From Tetradesmus obliquus (lineage: Eukaryota; Chlorophyta; Chlorophyceae; Sphaeropleales; Scenedesmaceae), in the NCBI GenBank assembly GCA_030272155.1, contig CP126198.1, forward strand, positions 1,054,001 through 1,118,000: a stretch of 64,000 nucleotides of DNA, in the 5' to 3' direction. The notes beneath the pieces are model-generated. The model ran no database searches. It was not told the origin of the DNA and saw nothing but the letters and a program-made list of their open reading frames with translations. Made by a program: the position numbers and the translations under genes. Within the stretch, counting starts at the first letter, position 1. Each line of letters opens with the position of its first letter. Shown here piece after piece: positions 10,676 through 22,903 of the stretch.

Positions 10676-13600
10676 CTTGCTGCGCACACAGCATCACATG
10701 CCAATGTGTTTTGGCTGCTGTGACTGCTGGTTTGCGCACGCGCCCGCTTGAGGGCCGAAGATCGCTTTTGGCTGCTGCAGCAATAAACATGGTGTGTACC
10801 ATTCAGTGTTGTGGTCTGGGCGCTGTGCATCCATCTGTGTGGCGCCAGTACTGCTGAAATGCATCGCTGCTCTCGTGCACATGCACAGCCAGTGTCCGCG
10901 CGGTCGCTTGCTGGCATTGCAGTTGAGGTCCCGTCAGGAAGCCGGCGCGTGACTGTCACCAAACAGGTGCTGCAGCAGCACGCCATGCTGGTGTGTGTTC
11001 TGGTTTGCTGCTTCATTTCATTGCCAGGTCTGTGGATTCCTTGAGAGAGACAAGCGAGCCTTGATTGTGAATGAAGCTGTGTTGGTTTGTGTAGGCAGTA
11101 GGGGCTAGGGTTTTGCGTCAGTGGTGGCTGCCGTAGCCCTGGCCGTGGTCTTGGATCCTCTGGTTACACCAGTAACATGTGCAGTTGCATGAGGCTGCTA
11201 TGGCATGCCTTATTGCTGCAACCAGTCTGATCAGGGGCCAACATGGGCAGCACCCTTTGCAGCGGTCCGTGACACAAATGCAGAGTTGCCCACACAGTGC
11301 CGCAGGTGCATACACACCTACGTGTTGGCTGCTGTGCGGCTGTAACCCAGCACATCGGGTGACAACTGCCGCTGCCACTGCAGCTGATCTGGCTGCATGC
11401 ATTTCATCTGTGTTTGAGTATGACCCTGTGTAGCAGCCATGTGCTCACAACAGAAGCTTGCAGCAGCTGTGGGGTTTGCAGGCAGGGTGCATGTCTATGG
11501 CCTCATGCTTGACTATGCAGTGTTTGCTCAGAGGCAATGTGCGGTTGGTTACCTGCAGGTATGTGCTGCAGCTGTAAGTATGCGTGTGTGTGCGTGTTCA
11601 GTTGGGTAGCTCTAGTTGGGCTGGTGGTGTCATGCATGCTTGCTGCAGCTGCTTTGAAGCGGAGGCGTGTGCTGCACAGACACATGTTTGAACTTCATTT
11701 GTGAAGCAACAAACCAGCCACACGTGCAGGCTTTCTGAACCGAGCAAGTATGTACAGCGGCAACCGGACGTGTTGTGCATGCAGGCTTAAGGAGTGCTGC
11801 AGTCTGCCAAAAGCAGCCAGGATGGGGCGAGCAAAGCTGTTCACCTGCACAGGCGGCGGCATATTGACAGTTCACCTGTTGAAATGTATGGATGCCTTGG
11901 CAGCGTGTGCTTGGGTGGCTGCAGGTTTGACTGCTGGTGTTGCAACGATGGCATGCACAGGTGCGTAGCATATGCTGTTTGCAGCAGCCAGGGTCGAGTG
12001 ACCAAAGCTGTTCGCGTGCACAGACGCCAGCGTGCTGTTGACAAAGAGCTGTCAGTTTCCTGTTGAAGTGACTGGATGGCTTGGCAGCGTGCGCTCCTGT
12101 GTGGGGTTACAGGGTTGACTGATGGCGTTGCAACGATGGCATGCACAGGTGTGTGGCATATGCTGTGTGTGTGGCTGGCAGTTGTGCAAAGGACTGACAC
12201 GGACTGTGGCTTTCTGACTCATTGCGTGTTTGGCTTGGGTTTGTCCTCTCTAGCACCGTTGTGTTGGGGCTGGGGACACAGCAGATGGTTGTGAGGCGCC
12301 GTGGATCGCGCCAAGGCTTGACAACATGGCTTGTCTTTATAGAGAACTGTTGCTCATGCGTGCTGTTGCTGTTGTTCCACTTGCTGCCCCATGCGTGCTG
12401 CTTGCAGCCGCGCGGTGCTGTGCTGCTCCATGCCGTGGCAGCTTCTGCGTGGTATGGATTGCAGCATGGCTGATGCCACACAACAGCAGCACAGTACTGA
12501 GCAAATGAGCAAATGCATCGAGCAAATGCTGCTTGTTGGGTGTTTGCTGTGCGTGTGGCAGGTATAGTGGATTTGCAGCAAAGCGTCACAGGCCAATCTG
12601 CGCTTGCTGCTGCTGTCAGTCTGCGGGCAACCACATGCAGCAGTGCGTGCGTGTGGTGACGCCAATGGCATAAATTGTAGAATTGACGTATGAAGCCGCA
12701 GTGGCAGTGCATGGTTGCAGTGGTGTCTGTATTGTGACGCCAGTGTATGGGTTGTGCTTGTACATTGAAGAGTTCGTGGTGGCGAGGTGGCATGTGCAGT
12801 AGTCAGCAGTAGTGCCTGGGGCGTGGTTGTCAGGGGTGGAGCTTGTGCGTGCTGGAGGCGCTTGAAGTGCAACATATGCACGCGTGTGCATGTTTTGGTC
12901 AAGCATAGACTGTTTTGATTTGTTGACGCTGCCTGCCGGGCCGTGTGTGGTGTTCTGCTACTGTCTAAATCCAGGAGCACCGCACCTGTGTTTCAGCTTG
13001 AGCGTTGTCGTGCCTGTTCATGCTGCAGCAAAATGCATGCAGTGCAATGTCTGGCATGCCGCCATTGCGATCAGGAAACTACAGAGACAAATGTTGCGCT
13101 GTCTTCTCCGCTTCGTTGATGTTGGGGTTTGTTGTTTTGTACCATAGCTGCCCTCACACGCTTTTCAAGCACCTCACATTGTTCAGCTGGCAAGCGAGAT
13201 CACAGCTACTAGTAGTGGGTTGATTGCTGTGAAGTACTAAGTGCACTGCATGCGAGTTAGGCGTGCTGACACAGGCATTTCCTCTCTCCACATGCTATTG
13301 CAAAAGTGGGGCTGGGGTTTGCCATTTATTATTGTTGCAACAGCGCGGCGCCTCCTGGTTTTTGGGTGGTCATCCGATTTCATAACATTGGACTGACGTT
13401 TTGTCGCTGCTGCCAGGGCAACATACCCAGATACAATCTGCATGCCAGGAGTACGCCGCTCTTGAATTGTGTCAAGCTAAATCAGATCTAATACTTGAAC
13501 TGGGAGGGTGCCGTGGCACTTACATCATGCTGCATCTCTGGCTGGAGTGGCTTTACAGCCAAGTCTGGTGTGGCACTGCGCAGTGCATGCATGCAGTTGG

Positions 13601-15174
13601 GCTAGAGGCTGTTATTCTGGCCACCTTGCTGGCATGTCTCACCTTGAGCCAGCGGGTGGGGCATAGTACTAAAGCTCTCAGAGGCAGTCACTTCAATCAG
13701 CCTTGGCATAAGCCACAGCTGCTGCTGCCTCCTCAAAGGTTGTGTCTGCACTTTGAAAAGTTTTGTCGAGAAAATTGGTAACGTCAAGTTATGTGTATGC
13801 CGGTTGATGCACAGTAGTGTGCCGCCACAGGCCTGCAACTCCTAGCACTATGCAATCAGTTTGCTGCTGTTGATGATGTCGTGACCTTCCCTTGCAGCAT
13901 GGCACACACCCATATGCACGGCGCCAGCCTGCTGTTGCACATGACAACGGCGGCAGTGCTGCTGACGTCATCTGAGCAAACATTTGCAGTTGCTGGCACG
14001 CTCTTAGGCCCAACAGCAACAGGTCTTCGTCCTGCTGCAAGCTACACACATGCATTTGCAAATGCACCATGCTGGCACCATTGCATTCCCCGCAAGAGCT
14101 GCGGTTCTGACAGCCCAGCACACAATGCAGGCGGTACTGTCAACACCCACAGAACATGCTGCTGAACGCTTGCGCACAAACGCACATTCAGTGCGCCCTT
14201 CTACCGGCACCAGATCGCGCTGCTCATGCTAATTCACACCCAGTGCGCCCTTCCAATCCAAGCCCGGTTGCCCAAACAGTCCGCTGAAGGCTGTACATCA
14301 TCATCATGTTACTCATCAAGCCATAGCATCAACGCCATCGCTGAAGGCTGTACGTCTGTTACGAGGCTTGGTAAGCTAATGAATAGCACCAAGGCCATGA
14401 CCTGCGCTCGCGGGGCAAACTTCGCCACAGCAGCTCTACCAGGTAACTGAGTCTCCCCCAGCAGTCCACAAAACATGTACGTACTTGTTAGTATACCACC
14501 ACCAGATCAATGCACCCTAAGCAACGCGGCTGGCTGCAGCTTGCAGAGCAGATCTGCAGCAGGCTTGTACTGCAATTTGCTGCATAGAGGCTGGATGCCA
14601 GCTGCCGGTCCAGTCAGCATTACTGTGGCACACCTGATATGCAGCTTTCTGCCTAACTGTGCAGCTTATGCGTGCTGCTGCCAGCTTGGTGCGGCTTGCC
14701 AAGCCACGATGCCAGCCAAGGCATGTGAACGATGGATGCGGTGAGCATTAAAACCATTGCCACTGGCAGCAAGCCTTCGGCTGACTGTGCGCATATGCCT
14801 CAAACTGCCTCAAACATCCATGGACACAATACACTATGCACTTGTGTTATGCATGATGGACTGCACCTTGATCATTAAGAGCAGCCAGACATGCAACCCT
14901 GCTGTCATGCGTGGTTTATGCAAATGAGCTCAGGAAAAGCATGGCACACGCGCTGTTTGTTGTTCTGCAGCGCCTGTGACCTATGCAGAGCGGACATACA
15001 GTGACAACACACACACGCGCAGATGCACCTACAGTGCACCAAACACGCAGATGTGCTGCAGTGCTTTGCATTTGTTCATGCAATGCAATGCACTGTTAGG
15101 CTGCTGTTCCGTGCATGGTGTGATCATCCGTTGCGAGGAAGATATCACAACACCCATAAGCTGTGTCTGCGACG
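10676..15174. other. 4.5-kb stretch without a recognised gene
   Basis: It contains the 3' UTR of the CDPK and the downstream side of protease copy A. None of the open frames here gave recognisable protein or consistent splice sites. The only structure I can support is the two-copy direct repeat at 11.8-12.2 kb, listed separately. Confidence 0.5.
11826..12170. repeat. Two-copy direct repeat, about 160-170 bp each
   Basis: Roughly 11826-11985 and 11998-12170 share blocks such as AAAGCTGTTC, CTGTTGAA, CTTGGCAGCGTG and GTTGCAACGATGGCATGCACAG, in the same order. The copies are diverged and not coding in any frame I can support. Confidence 0.65.
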
Positions 15175-17589
15175 TCAGCTCTGCAAAAACTCACATATGA
15201 AGGGCCGCGGGTTCACGTCCCTGTCACACGACACGTCATTCCAGCTACCACCGGGCAAGCCGCCGCCGCCGTTGTTTGGCGGCGCAGCATGCCCACAGGA
15301 CGCGGATCCAAGCTGTGCCTTCGCATCGCCGCTGGGCTCATCAGCGCCCCAGTTGCTGTAAGTGTCCATCGGTGCATCACTGTACCATTTGTATTGGCTC
15401 TTATCTGTGGGATCTGCCCCAGTGGCTGGCATATACAGGCCAATCCACACACCATACACTATGTCGGAGAACGGCTCCAGGAACTTCTTTACCAGGAACT
15501 GTGTTTTGTTGGCACTGTCAACAGTGACGAGATTGCCGCCAGACTGCTGGCAGTAGGCCTGCGCTGCTGGCTGCACCACGTGCAAGCCAAAAAAGACCCA
15601 GAGCTTGCCGTCAGGGGCTGTGGCGCTCTTTGTTACTTGCACTGCGAGCAGCAGCAGCAGCAAAATGCAACAGCAGTGTGCATTTATTGGGGCATGGCAC
15701 AGTAGCAAACCTGCCTGTTGCTGGGCCAGAGGCGATGGCAGGGGGCGCGGGATATGTTGTTTTGAACAGCACCATGTGCATTGCGTACTGCTGGCATGGT
15801 GTGGCACCATACATGGTGGGCTGCAGCCTTGCTAAAGTTGCATCAGCGCAGAAGCGTATGTAAGGTGCGGCAGCCTGCCGCGAAAGTCAGCAGGTGTGTG
15901 CGGAGCACAGACAGCACGTGGGCACGATGGTGTTGTCAAGCGCAGCGCAAGCAAAACACTTGGCTTTTCATGAGGCAGCCATCCATGCCAGCACTCTTCA
16001 GCCGGCCCACCTGTTATCTGAGCTTGACTGGTCTTCTTTGTCACCGAAGGCGCAAACTCGCACACAAACGGATTGCCGTAGCTGCAGTGGTAGTCGTCCC
16101 AAGTGCCAGATGCCTTGCCTACGTTGCACCACTGCAAGCCGCTTAGAATGGCGCACTGGCCCTGAATGCCAGCATGGTTGTCAGGCTGCGGAGGGTAGCC
16201 ACCACAAACGCCCCAGTTTTGGTAGCTCATCTTTGCCCCACTCAGCCAAGACCACTTGCTCCTGTCGGTAGTCGGCTGCTGTGCTGTCAGTCCGATCCAG
16301 ATGCCGTCCCTTGCAAGCGGCCACTGTGCCACAAACTTGTCATACAGCATCTGGTTTGTGCGGTTGGAATCAACTGTCACCAGGTGGCCACCTAGCTGGA
16401 CGCACACAGCCTCCCCCTGAGACTGAGAGAAGCCATAGGTGTAGAAATACTCCCACTTCTTGCCGCTCGGTGTTTGAGCAGCCGGCACAGCCATTGACGA
16501 CGTCACTGCAGCAGCAGCAGCAGCAGCAGCCGGTAGCGGCAGCAGCAGCAGCAGGAGCGCTGTACATGAGAATTTAGGCATGGCTGCATGTAACACGCAG
16601 TACAGGGTCAGGGCCAGCCGCACCAAAGGCTATGCACACATGCTGCATTGCCCAAGCTAGGAGCTTGGCATTGTTGTAGTTACTCCAAAGCAATGCTTGC
16701 AGGCCGTGCAGCCGTCAAGCCACTCAGTGCAGGATTGAAACAGCATTTTGCGACGAACATCGCTGTTGGTATGTCCTTCATCAGCAGGGTGCAGGTTCAT
16801 AGCTGGCCCGTGGCTCACTGCTTGACGCTGCTGCCGCACTTACGCGTCCACCTCACTTCGTTGGTGTGCTTTGTGACGCAAGATGTCTCAGAGCTGACAC
16901 CCTGTGCTGGGGCGACCGACAAAGGATCAGATGCCTTGCCGGGCGCACCTGCATGGCAGCACACCAAGCTTGCTTATGCGCAAAGCAATAGCCTTGAACC
17001 TGGCAGTATGCATTGCCTTGGTCTGGTGTCTCGATGCACGCACGCACGCATGCACGCACACACGCTCGCACACACCCGCCTTCTTGCTTGCCCGCGCATA
17101 CAAGCAGGCGCGCAACTCACTAGCGCCGCAGGCCTGTAGCCGCTGCCCCGGCTTCAGCCACGCCCCCAGGTCAGGGATGCGCTCCACATTCTGCTGCAGC
17201 AGACGCTCAATGGGCAGCCGCAGCGCATCCGCAACCTTGGACGCGTAGTCCCCCGGCTGCACCTGCACACTCGCAAGTGAACAGGGCATATGTTTTGCAT
17301 GCCTTTTTGAGTGTGCGGGAAAAGAGAACGTGAGCGCTGGATCCTATGATAATATTGCTTATTGCTATTATTCAAAGTGCGTATGCTGAAACCGCCACGC
17401 AAATTTAACAACAACAAGCATGTGTGCTTTACCAGCGCACCTGGTACCACTGGCAGTAGGGCGACTTGGGATCAGCGGTGAGCTTTATTCGTGGCTCAGG
17501 AGGGCTGCTGGGGTTGAACACAATGCCATAAGTGTTGTCGGGATCTCCTATCGCCAGCTGGCCAAAGCGGACCTGAGGCCAAAACAATA

Positions 17590-17638
<49 letters not shown>

Positions 17639-20467
17639 AGACATGGTGACACACCACGATTCAGGTCTTGGGGCACCTGGCTCTGGCCTTGCTGGCACAC
17701 ACACGAGCTGCACAGGTACATGCGCGTCTTTTGAACGTTGTTGGCATCGACTGAAAACCGCTTGGGATGTCTTCAATGCATATGGCAACCCCATACTACA
17801 TCAGATCCGCCAGAAAGACCCACAATTGCAAACCACAGGGACCCATCTGGTCTGAGCTGTCTTCGCACATGCACCAGGCAGCACTCACCCGTGCAAAGCC
17901 TCCGTCTGCCCAGTTTCCCCAAGAGCTCCAGATGATCCAGTATTCTTTTATGTTGTTGTAACCTGAAGCATACAGAGCACTGTGATCACAACCTTGGCAC
18001 CAGCTGCAGCGCCATTGTGTATGTAAACCTCTAGCAGGACAGGATCTGCACGTGCCTGTGCACAGGCCAGGACACCGGTCTGCAAATGCAGGTGTTGTGT
18101 AACCAGCCAAACACAGCAACTTCAGCTAAGTACAGCAGCTACAGCCGATGCTTCAGCATTATATGCTGCTGTTTGTGTGTCTGCCGAGCAGGTGCCGCAG
18201 CTCACCCGCCAGCACAACAGCATGGTTGATTCCTGCATCGCCTGCCTTCTCTGCCTGCACCGTCCCAGCCCCTGGACCAGAATACACAGCCCGCCTGCGC
18301 TGCGGGGAGTCAAACCACTTCTTGAAGCCTGGCGGCAGCACCATCCTTGTAATGACAGAGGCGCCATAATCCCGAATGTGCTGCTGAATCTGCAGACCCA
18401 CACCAAGATGGATGTAAGCATGAACCATGTGTAAGCAAAGATCATGCCCTGTTGGCTGATGCAACAAGTTGCTACTGGCGCATGGATGGTTCACTTGACG
18501 ACCGCGTGTTTCAGCGCAACACCTGCATACAACACCAGCAGCATGCATGTTTGATCGGGTTTCACCAGTGTTTAACCGGGTTTGACTGGTTGCATTGACC
18601 AGTCAACTGCAGCGGCCCACCTGCCACATGTTCTCCAGTGGAATCTCCTTTTTGTATGAGTAGCTGCCACGTTGCAGCTGCACTTTGCACTCCCCAACAC
18701 GGCAGTCACGTGCCGCTGCAAACAGCACAGCAGCGCCACCCACCCATGGTCAGTGGCAGCAGTGACGGCTGCTGCAGGCATGCACTGCAGACCACCATCA
18801 AAGACCTGTAGTCCACATGTTGTGCTGGCAGCGCTTGCAGTTTGAGCCGCGTGATTGCAGCAGCTGACGCACGAGGGAAAAGCATAACAGCTGAAACACA
18901 TGACAAGGTGCTGCAGGCTGCTTTTCGAGCGCTGCAATGCTGGGTTGGCCGCAGTCTCCTCACCAACAAATGTCTTCAATCGCTCTCGTGAAAATACGCC
19001 AGTGCATGGTTCTGCTGCGAACCCCTGCACGCATGCTGAGCGCTGCTGGGCGCTTCCAGTGAGCAGCTCCACTGCTTGCTCCATGCGCCAACCATCTCTG
19101 CAGTTGCCAGCCACTTGATCATGACACGACAGTAGCTAAGGCAGCAGCAGCAGCAGCAGCAGCAGCTCATCCACACAGCAAGGCACAGTGTCTGTGCAAA
19201 CAGGCAGGTCTACAAAAAGGACCAGCATGCAAAAAGGATCAGCAGTGGTGCGCTCTATGCAGACACCGTCTTACACGGTATGAACACAGGCCATCTGGCA
19301 GATGACAGCAAATAGCAGGTAATGCCTTATCGTCAACAGAGTAACTGACCAGTAACAGACCAACAACTGAGCAAAGTGCATGGTGCTCTGCCGCTGCGCA
19401 TCCTGCGTGCATGTTTGTGGTGCGTCAACAAAGAGCTGACCAAACTTGAGCCGACTCACAGCTTCTGCCCTACTTTGGTGCTGTGTTGCACAGTGCTCAC
19501 CTGCAGCACGCTGATCAAAGGTACCGTGTTGCTGTTGACGCGCAGCGCTGCTGCAGCAGCAGACTGCGCTGCTGCAGCCAGCGCAAACCCCACACAAGAG
19601 TTGCAATCGCCTTGGTCACTGGGCGTTGGTGCAAACACCCAGCCTCCTGTGTGAGAGGTGTTTCGAGTGTCATACACCGCGGGGGAGGTAGCAATGCGCA
19701 GCGTAGTGGCTGCTTCAGTGGATTCCAAATCCTGGCCGCACAGTACGCCGTTGCTGTTGCAGCCAAGCGTGCCAGGTGGCTTGTTCTTATCGGGCCTCCA
19801 GGTGCTGCCAAGGTTCCGGGCTGCTGCGATTTGTGCCTGATATGCTACGGTCATCTTCTGCTGGCCCACCGATGATGCTCCAGTGCGGCTGTTGATGCAG
19901 TACCCTTGCCCTGCATCCATTGCGCACAGTGGTAATGGCCAGGCCCTAGCAATCCTTTGGGCGTTATAGGGCTACAATCTGGTGTATCCTGAAGACGCTA
20001 TACACTAAGCTGCTTACTGCGTGTGCTGTGCAGCAGTCGTTGGCTCAGATGACTCAGATGCCTGCAGCTGTGTCAAGATCTGTGTTTCGACATGGGCTCC
20101 GCCTCCTTTGTAAGGTTGAGCGCTGTAAACACGGACGTTTCAATGCTTGTGTTCTGTGCCTGGTGCGTGAGGCTTGCCATTTGCAGGTGCTGATTGATGC
20201 ACACAGAGGGCGCTGCTGCTGTAGCTGCGCAGCGCACACACATGCTCAGCAGTGCTGCATGCAACCTTGCATATGTGCACGTTGCGTTGAGATCTACAGC
20301 TGCAGCACCGTAGCTAACTGGAAGAGTAATGTTAAAAAGCTGTTGCATATTGCAGCTCTGTATGTGATATAGATACCAGATCTCTCACCTGTCACCGCGT
20401 GAGTCGCTGCCCATGCCAGAAGCAGCACCAGCAGCAGCACCACGGGTGACTGACCAGCAGCAGACAT
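15175..20467 (-). CDS. Secreted papain-family (C1) peptidase with LysM and two C-type-lectin domains, copy A
   Basis: Eleven exons: 20389-20467, 19501-19910, 18964-19135, 18621-18715, 18206-18389, 17889-17962, 17441-17572, 17121-17262, 16844-16948, 16011-16505 and 15175-15635. They total 2349 nt, 782 aa, and all phases agree. A signal peptide (MSAAGQSPVVLLLVLLLAWA) is followed by a spacer of about 80 aa without a clear I29 prodomain. The C1 domain has DQGDCNSCVGFAL (Gln and nucleophile Cys132) and INHAVVLAG (His308). The expected catalytic Asn is Ser326 (WIIWSSWG). LysM covers about 383-429 (VQPGDY...LKPGQRLQAC). CTLD1 is about 465-630 (GIWIGL, QPDN, FVCEF) and CTLD2 about 630-782 (EPS, SWND, FICEF). 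LysM binds GlcNAc polymers and CTLDs bind sugars, so a cell-wall or bacterial glycoprotein target is an inference. Copy C has the same exon plan. Confidence 0.85.
17592..17638. repeat. (CAG)n microsatellite, about 15 units
   Basis: It reads as CTG on the transcribed minus strand and lies in intron 6 of protease copy A, about 20 bp upstream of the exon 7 acceptor. Confidence 0.9.
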
Positions 20468-21082
20468 GGACGGCACCTACTGCTTCTACTACCACTCGAA
20501 CAGCGTCAGCGCTGCGCTGGCATGGCGTGCCTGCTGCAGCAAGTTGACCAAAAGGGACTGGGCTGGTCCCCCATCACGAAACTGTCAGTGGCATTGCAGG
20601 GGTGGCACCGATGCGACCATGGTTTCGTGATCATACGGTTGAACTTTATGAGCATTTGATTTGCGCGTTCAAGGCGGGCGTGCTCCGCAGGAGGCTGTGT
20701 ACGGCACAAAACGAACCGACCATACCATGCTGGATAACAGTCCGCTAAAGAGGCGAGAAGGTCAGCGCGAGTGCCTACGGACCATTACCAGTTAGCAAGA
20801 TTGCAGGTTTCTTTGTGCTTCATCTATCTCGGGTGTACACGTGCTACAGCCTGTGGTGTGGCCTTCAGTCACCAGCCTGATCAGTCAGTTACTGGGGGCC
20901 ATTGCCGGCTCAGCACTGGTGTCCTTGACATCTGCAGCGTGCAAACGAGCTTACGATTGGTGGTGAATGCCTACGTGGCTTGTTGATGATACCAGCCTGG
21001 TGCGGCTTTGATGCTGCAGCATCGGATTTAGCTGAACCTGTTCAACAGCGGCTCAGCCCAGTGGTGCCTGCCCGGGTGTGCA

Positions 21083-21113
21083 TGAACTTCGAAGTTCACC
21101 AGGAATTCCTGGT
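21083..21113. repeat. Two overlapping perfect 16-bp palindromes
   Basis: TGAACTTCGAAGTTCA at 21083-21098 and ACCAGGAATTCCTGGT at 21098-21113 share one base. They lie about 100 bp left of the GTAC-rich foldback repeat. Their function is unknown. Confidence 0.85.
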
Positions 21114-21218
21114 CAACTTTAAGAATAATAAACTGCAGAAAACACGAAACCAAATTCATTTGGTATTCACTCTCTAATCTGGTCTCAGACCTTGTGTTCA
21201 TCCTGTTGTGGCTCATAC

Positions 21219-21818
21219 AAAAGGGGTGGTGACTACGCTTAAGTACTGTCACCAGTGTGGTAGCGGGCATGTACCTCTGAGTACTTAAGGGGTCTGCTGG
21301 CACCAATATACTATATTTAATATGCCCATTCTAATTCCAATGAGCAGTTACACACGTGTACCCTAAGGTACGCAGAGGTACAAAGTACAGGCCTGGCGGC
21401 CAGTGCAGGTCAACTTGAGGTACAAAGTGCACCTGCTGTGTACTTTGGTGTACCTAAGTGTACTTCAGTGTGACAAAACCCTCAGAAACCCTAAGCCCTT
21501 GAGCGCCAAAGTACGTGTTTGGGATACACTCGGTGTACCTAAGCCAGAGCCTTGAGTGCAAAAAGGTACAAAGTACAGCCATTTTGCGCTGTACAGCACT
21601 GGAGGAGGTACAACGTACGTACTTTGGCCTGTATACAGACCGAAAAGGCCAAATTTGCAGGGGTACCGATTTTTGGTGTACCAAAGGTGGTTTTGGTGTG
21701 GGTGGCCTATGTCAATTGTTTCTGCCGAGCCAGATCCCTTAAGTACACAGAGGTACATGCCTGCTACCACACTGGTGACAGTACTTAAGCGTAGTCATGA
21801 TCACCACCCCCTTCTCAT
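21219..21818. repeat. Foldback repeat with a GTAC-rich core (MITE-like)
   Basis: An arm of about 75 bp at 21219-21293 (GGGGTGGTG...ACTACGCTTAAGTACTGTCACCAGTGTGG...ACTTAAGG) is repeated inverted at about 21738-21818. Across 21241-21830 I count about 25 GTAC tetramers, against roughly two expected by chance, many as GGTACAAAGTAC or GTGTACTT. I did not find a clean target-site duplication, so its status as a transposon is inferred. Confidence 0.6.
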
Positions 21819-22903
21819 ACAGGCCTGTACCATGATGGTGCCAGGACCCACAAGCAACTATCCTCTCCCCGTTCACCGCTGCCATGCAGAAAGCGCCAGA
21901 ACAGGCATGACCACTCATTTAAACACTCATCCTGCAAAACAAAGCTCCACATGGCATGCACCACCACCGACTGTGTGCGTGGACTTGTGCATTGCAGGCA
22001 TCACAGGCAAGTGTGGGGGTGGCTGCAGCGCTGCAAGTACAATCTGTCTCTTGAACTCAGCGCAGGGTGCGCTCGGAGTGCATCGCAGCCAACCATTCTG
22101 TCATATTAATTTCACTGTCGACATACTTCGGCTTGTACAACCAGCAGCTGATTGCAGAGCCAGCTGTTGTCTCTGCCAGCCGCTGCTGCCGCTGCTGCTG
22201 CTGTCACTGCTGCTGTCACTTGTGCTCAGCAGCTGTGCTGCTGTCAGTGCTGCTGTCACTGCTGCTGCCGCTCACAGAAAGCCCAGCTGCTGCACAGCAT
22301 CGAGGGGCTGCCCCGGGCGGTTGCAACACGGGGTTGCGCCAGGCCCATGCCCCCGCTTTGCTACTGCTGCTATTGCTGCCACCACCATGGCTTGCCAAGT
22401 GAGGCTGGCAGCCAACCATCGCTGGCACAGTTGCTACCAGCAGCGGCAAGCTTCCTGCTGCTTCCTGCTGACTGCGCCCATGCAAATGAGACTACACACA
22501 TGCCATGCACAAACAATGTACATTTGCCTCCAATTGCATCTCGCTGACAATGATTGAGCAGTAGTGCATCACCCTGGTCATGCTGACAATGCAGTGTCAT
22601 TGCATTGTGCACTTGGTAAGCCAACATCATCTGGCCCTTGGCGTGACACACATGCAAACTGCAATTAATCAGTGCCAACTTAACGCATGGATTGCGGCCT
22701 GTCACGCACATCACAGGGCGGACATTAAAGGGAACATGTGCAACAGCACACAACGCACATGCAGATGCACCCCACCTCCCACGCTCTGCTGCACAACAGG
22801 TGTCATGCATTCCATCATGCAATGCAACGCCGCGCGGCGCTGACATGCACTGGGCGCACTGCAACCTTATCCAATAGTTACCTGCCAAGACATCCGGCCG
22901 CTT

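Larger units (their letters stand above)
20468..22903. other. Intergenic region between protease copies A and B
   Basis: 20.48-20.76 kb is the 5' flank of copy A; it shares blocks (such as TTGACCAAAAGG and CATACCATG) with the flank of copy B at 26.4-26.66 kb and, more weakly, with copy C at 42.9-43.05 kb. 21.2-21.8 kb is the GTAC-rich foldback repeat. 22.2-22.5 kb on the minus strand resembles the barrel-gene tail region near copy C (CTTGCCGCTGCTGG, TTGGCAAGCCA, TTTCTGTGAGCGGCAGCAG). 22.58-22.86 kb resembles the 3' flank of copy C at 49.55-49.75 kb. No intact gene was found. Confidence 0.6.

Noticed and set aside
10676-15174. Possible small genes in the long intergenic stretch
   Set aside because: Several frames of 60-220 codons exist, but none shows a domain, a consistent splice pattern or a coding-like composition distinct from the surrounding repeats.
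15832-16626. CTLD part of copy A as a separate gene starting MPKFSCTALLLLLL at 16579
   Set aside because: The hydrophobic run is translated CTG repeat. A CAG acceptor lies just after it (16506-16507), and its phase matches the preceding LysM-gene exon in both copies A and C. A separate start is less likely, though not excluded.
21556-22557. A 333-codon open frame on the plus strand
   Set aside because: It crosses the foldback repeat and low-complexity CTG sequence, has no recognisable domain, and its frame changes character along its length.
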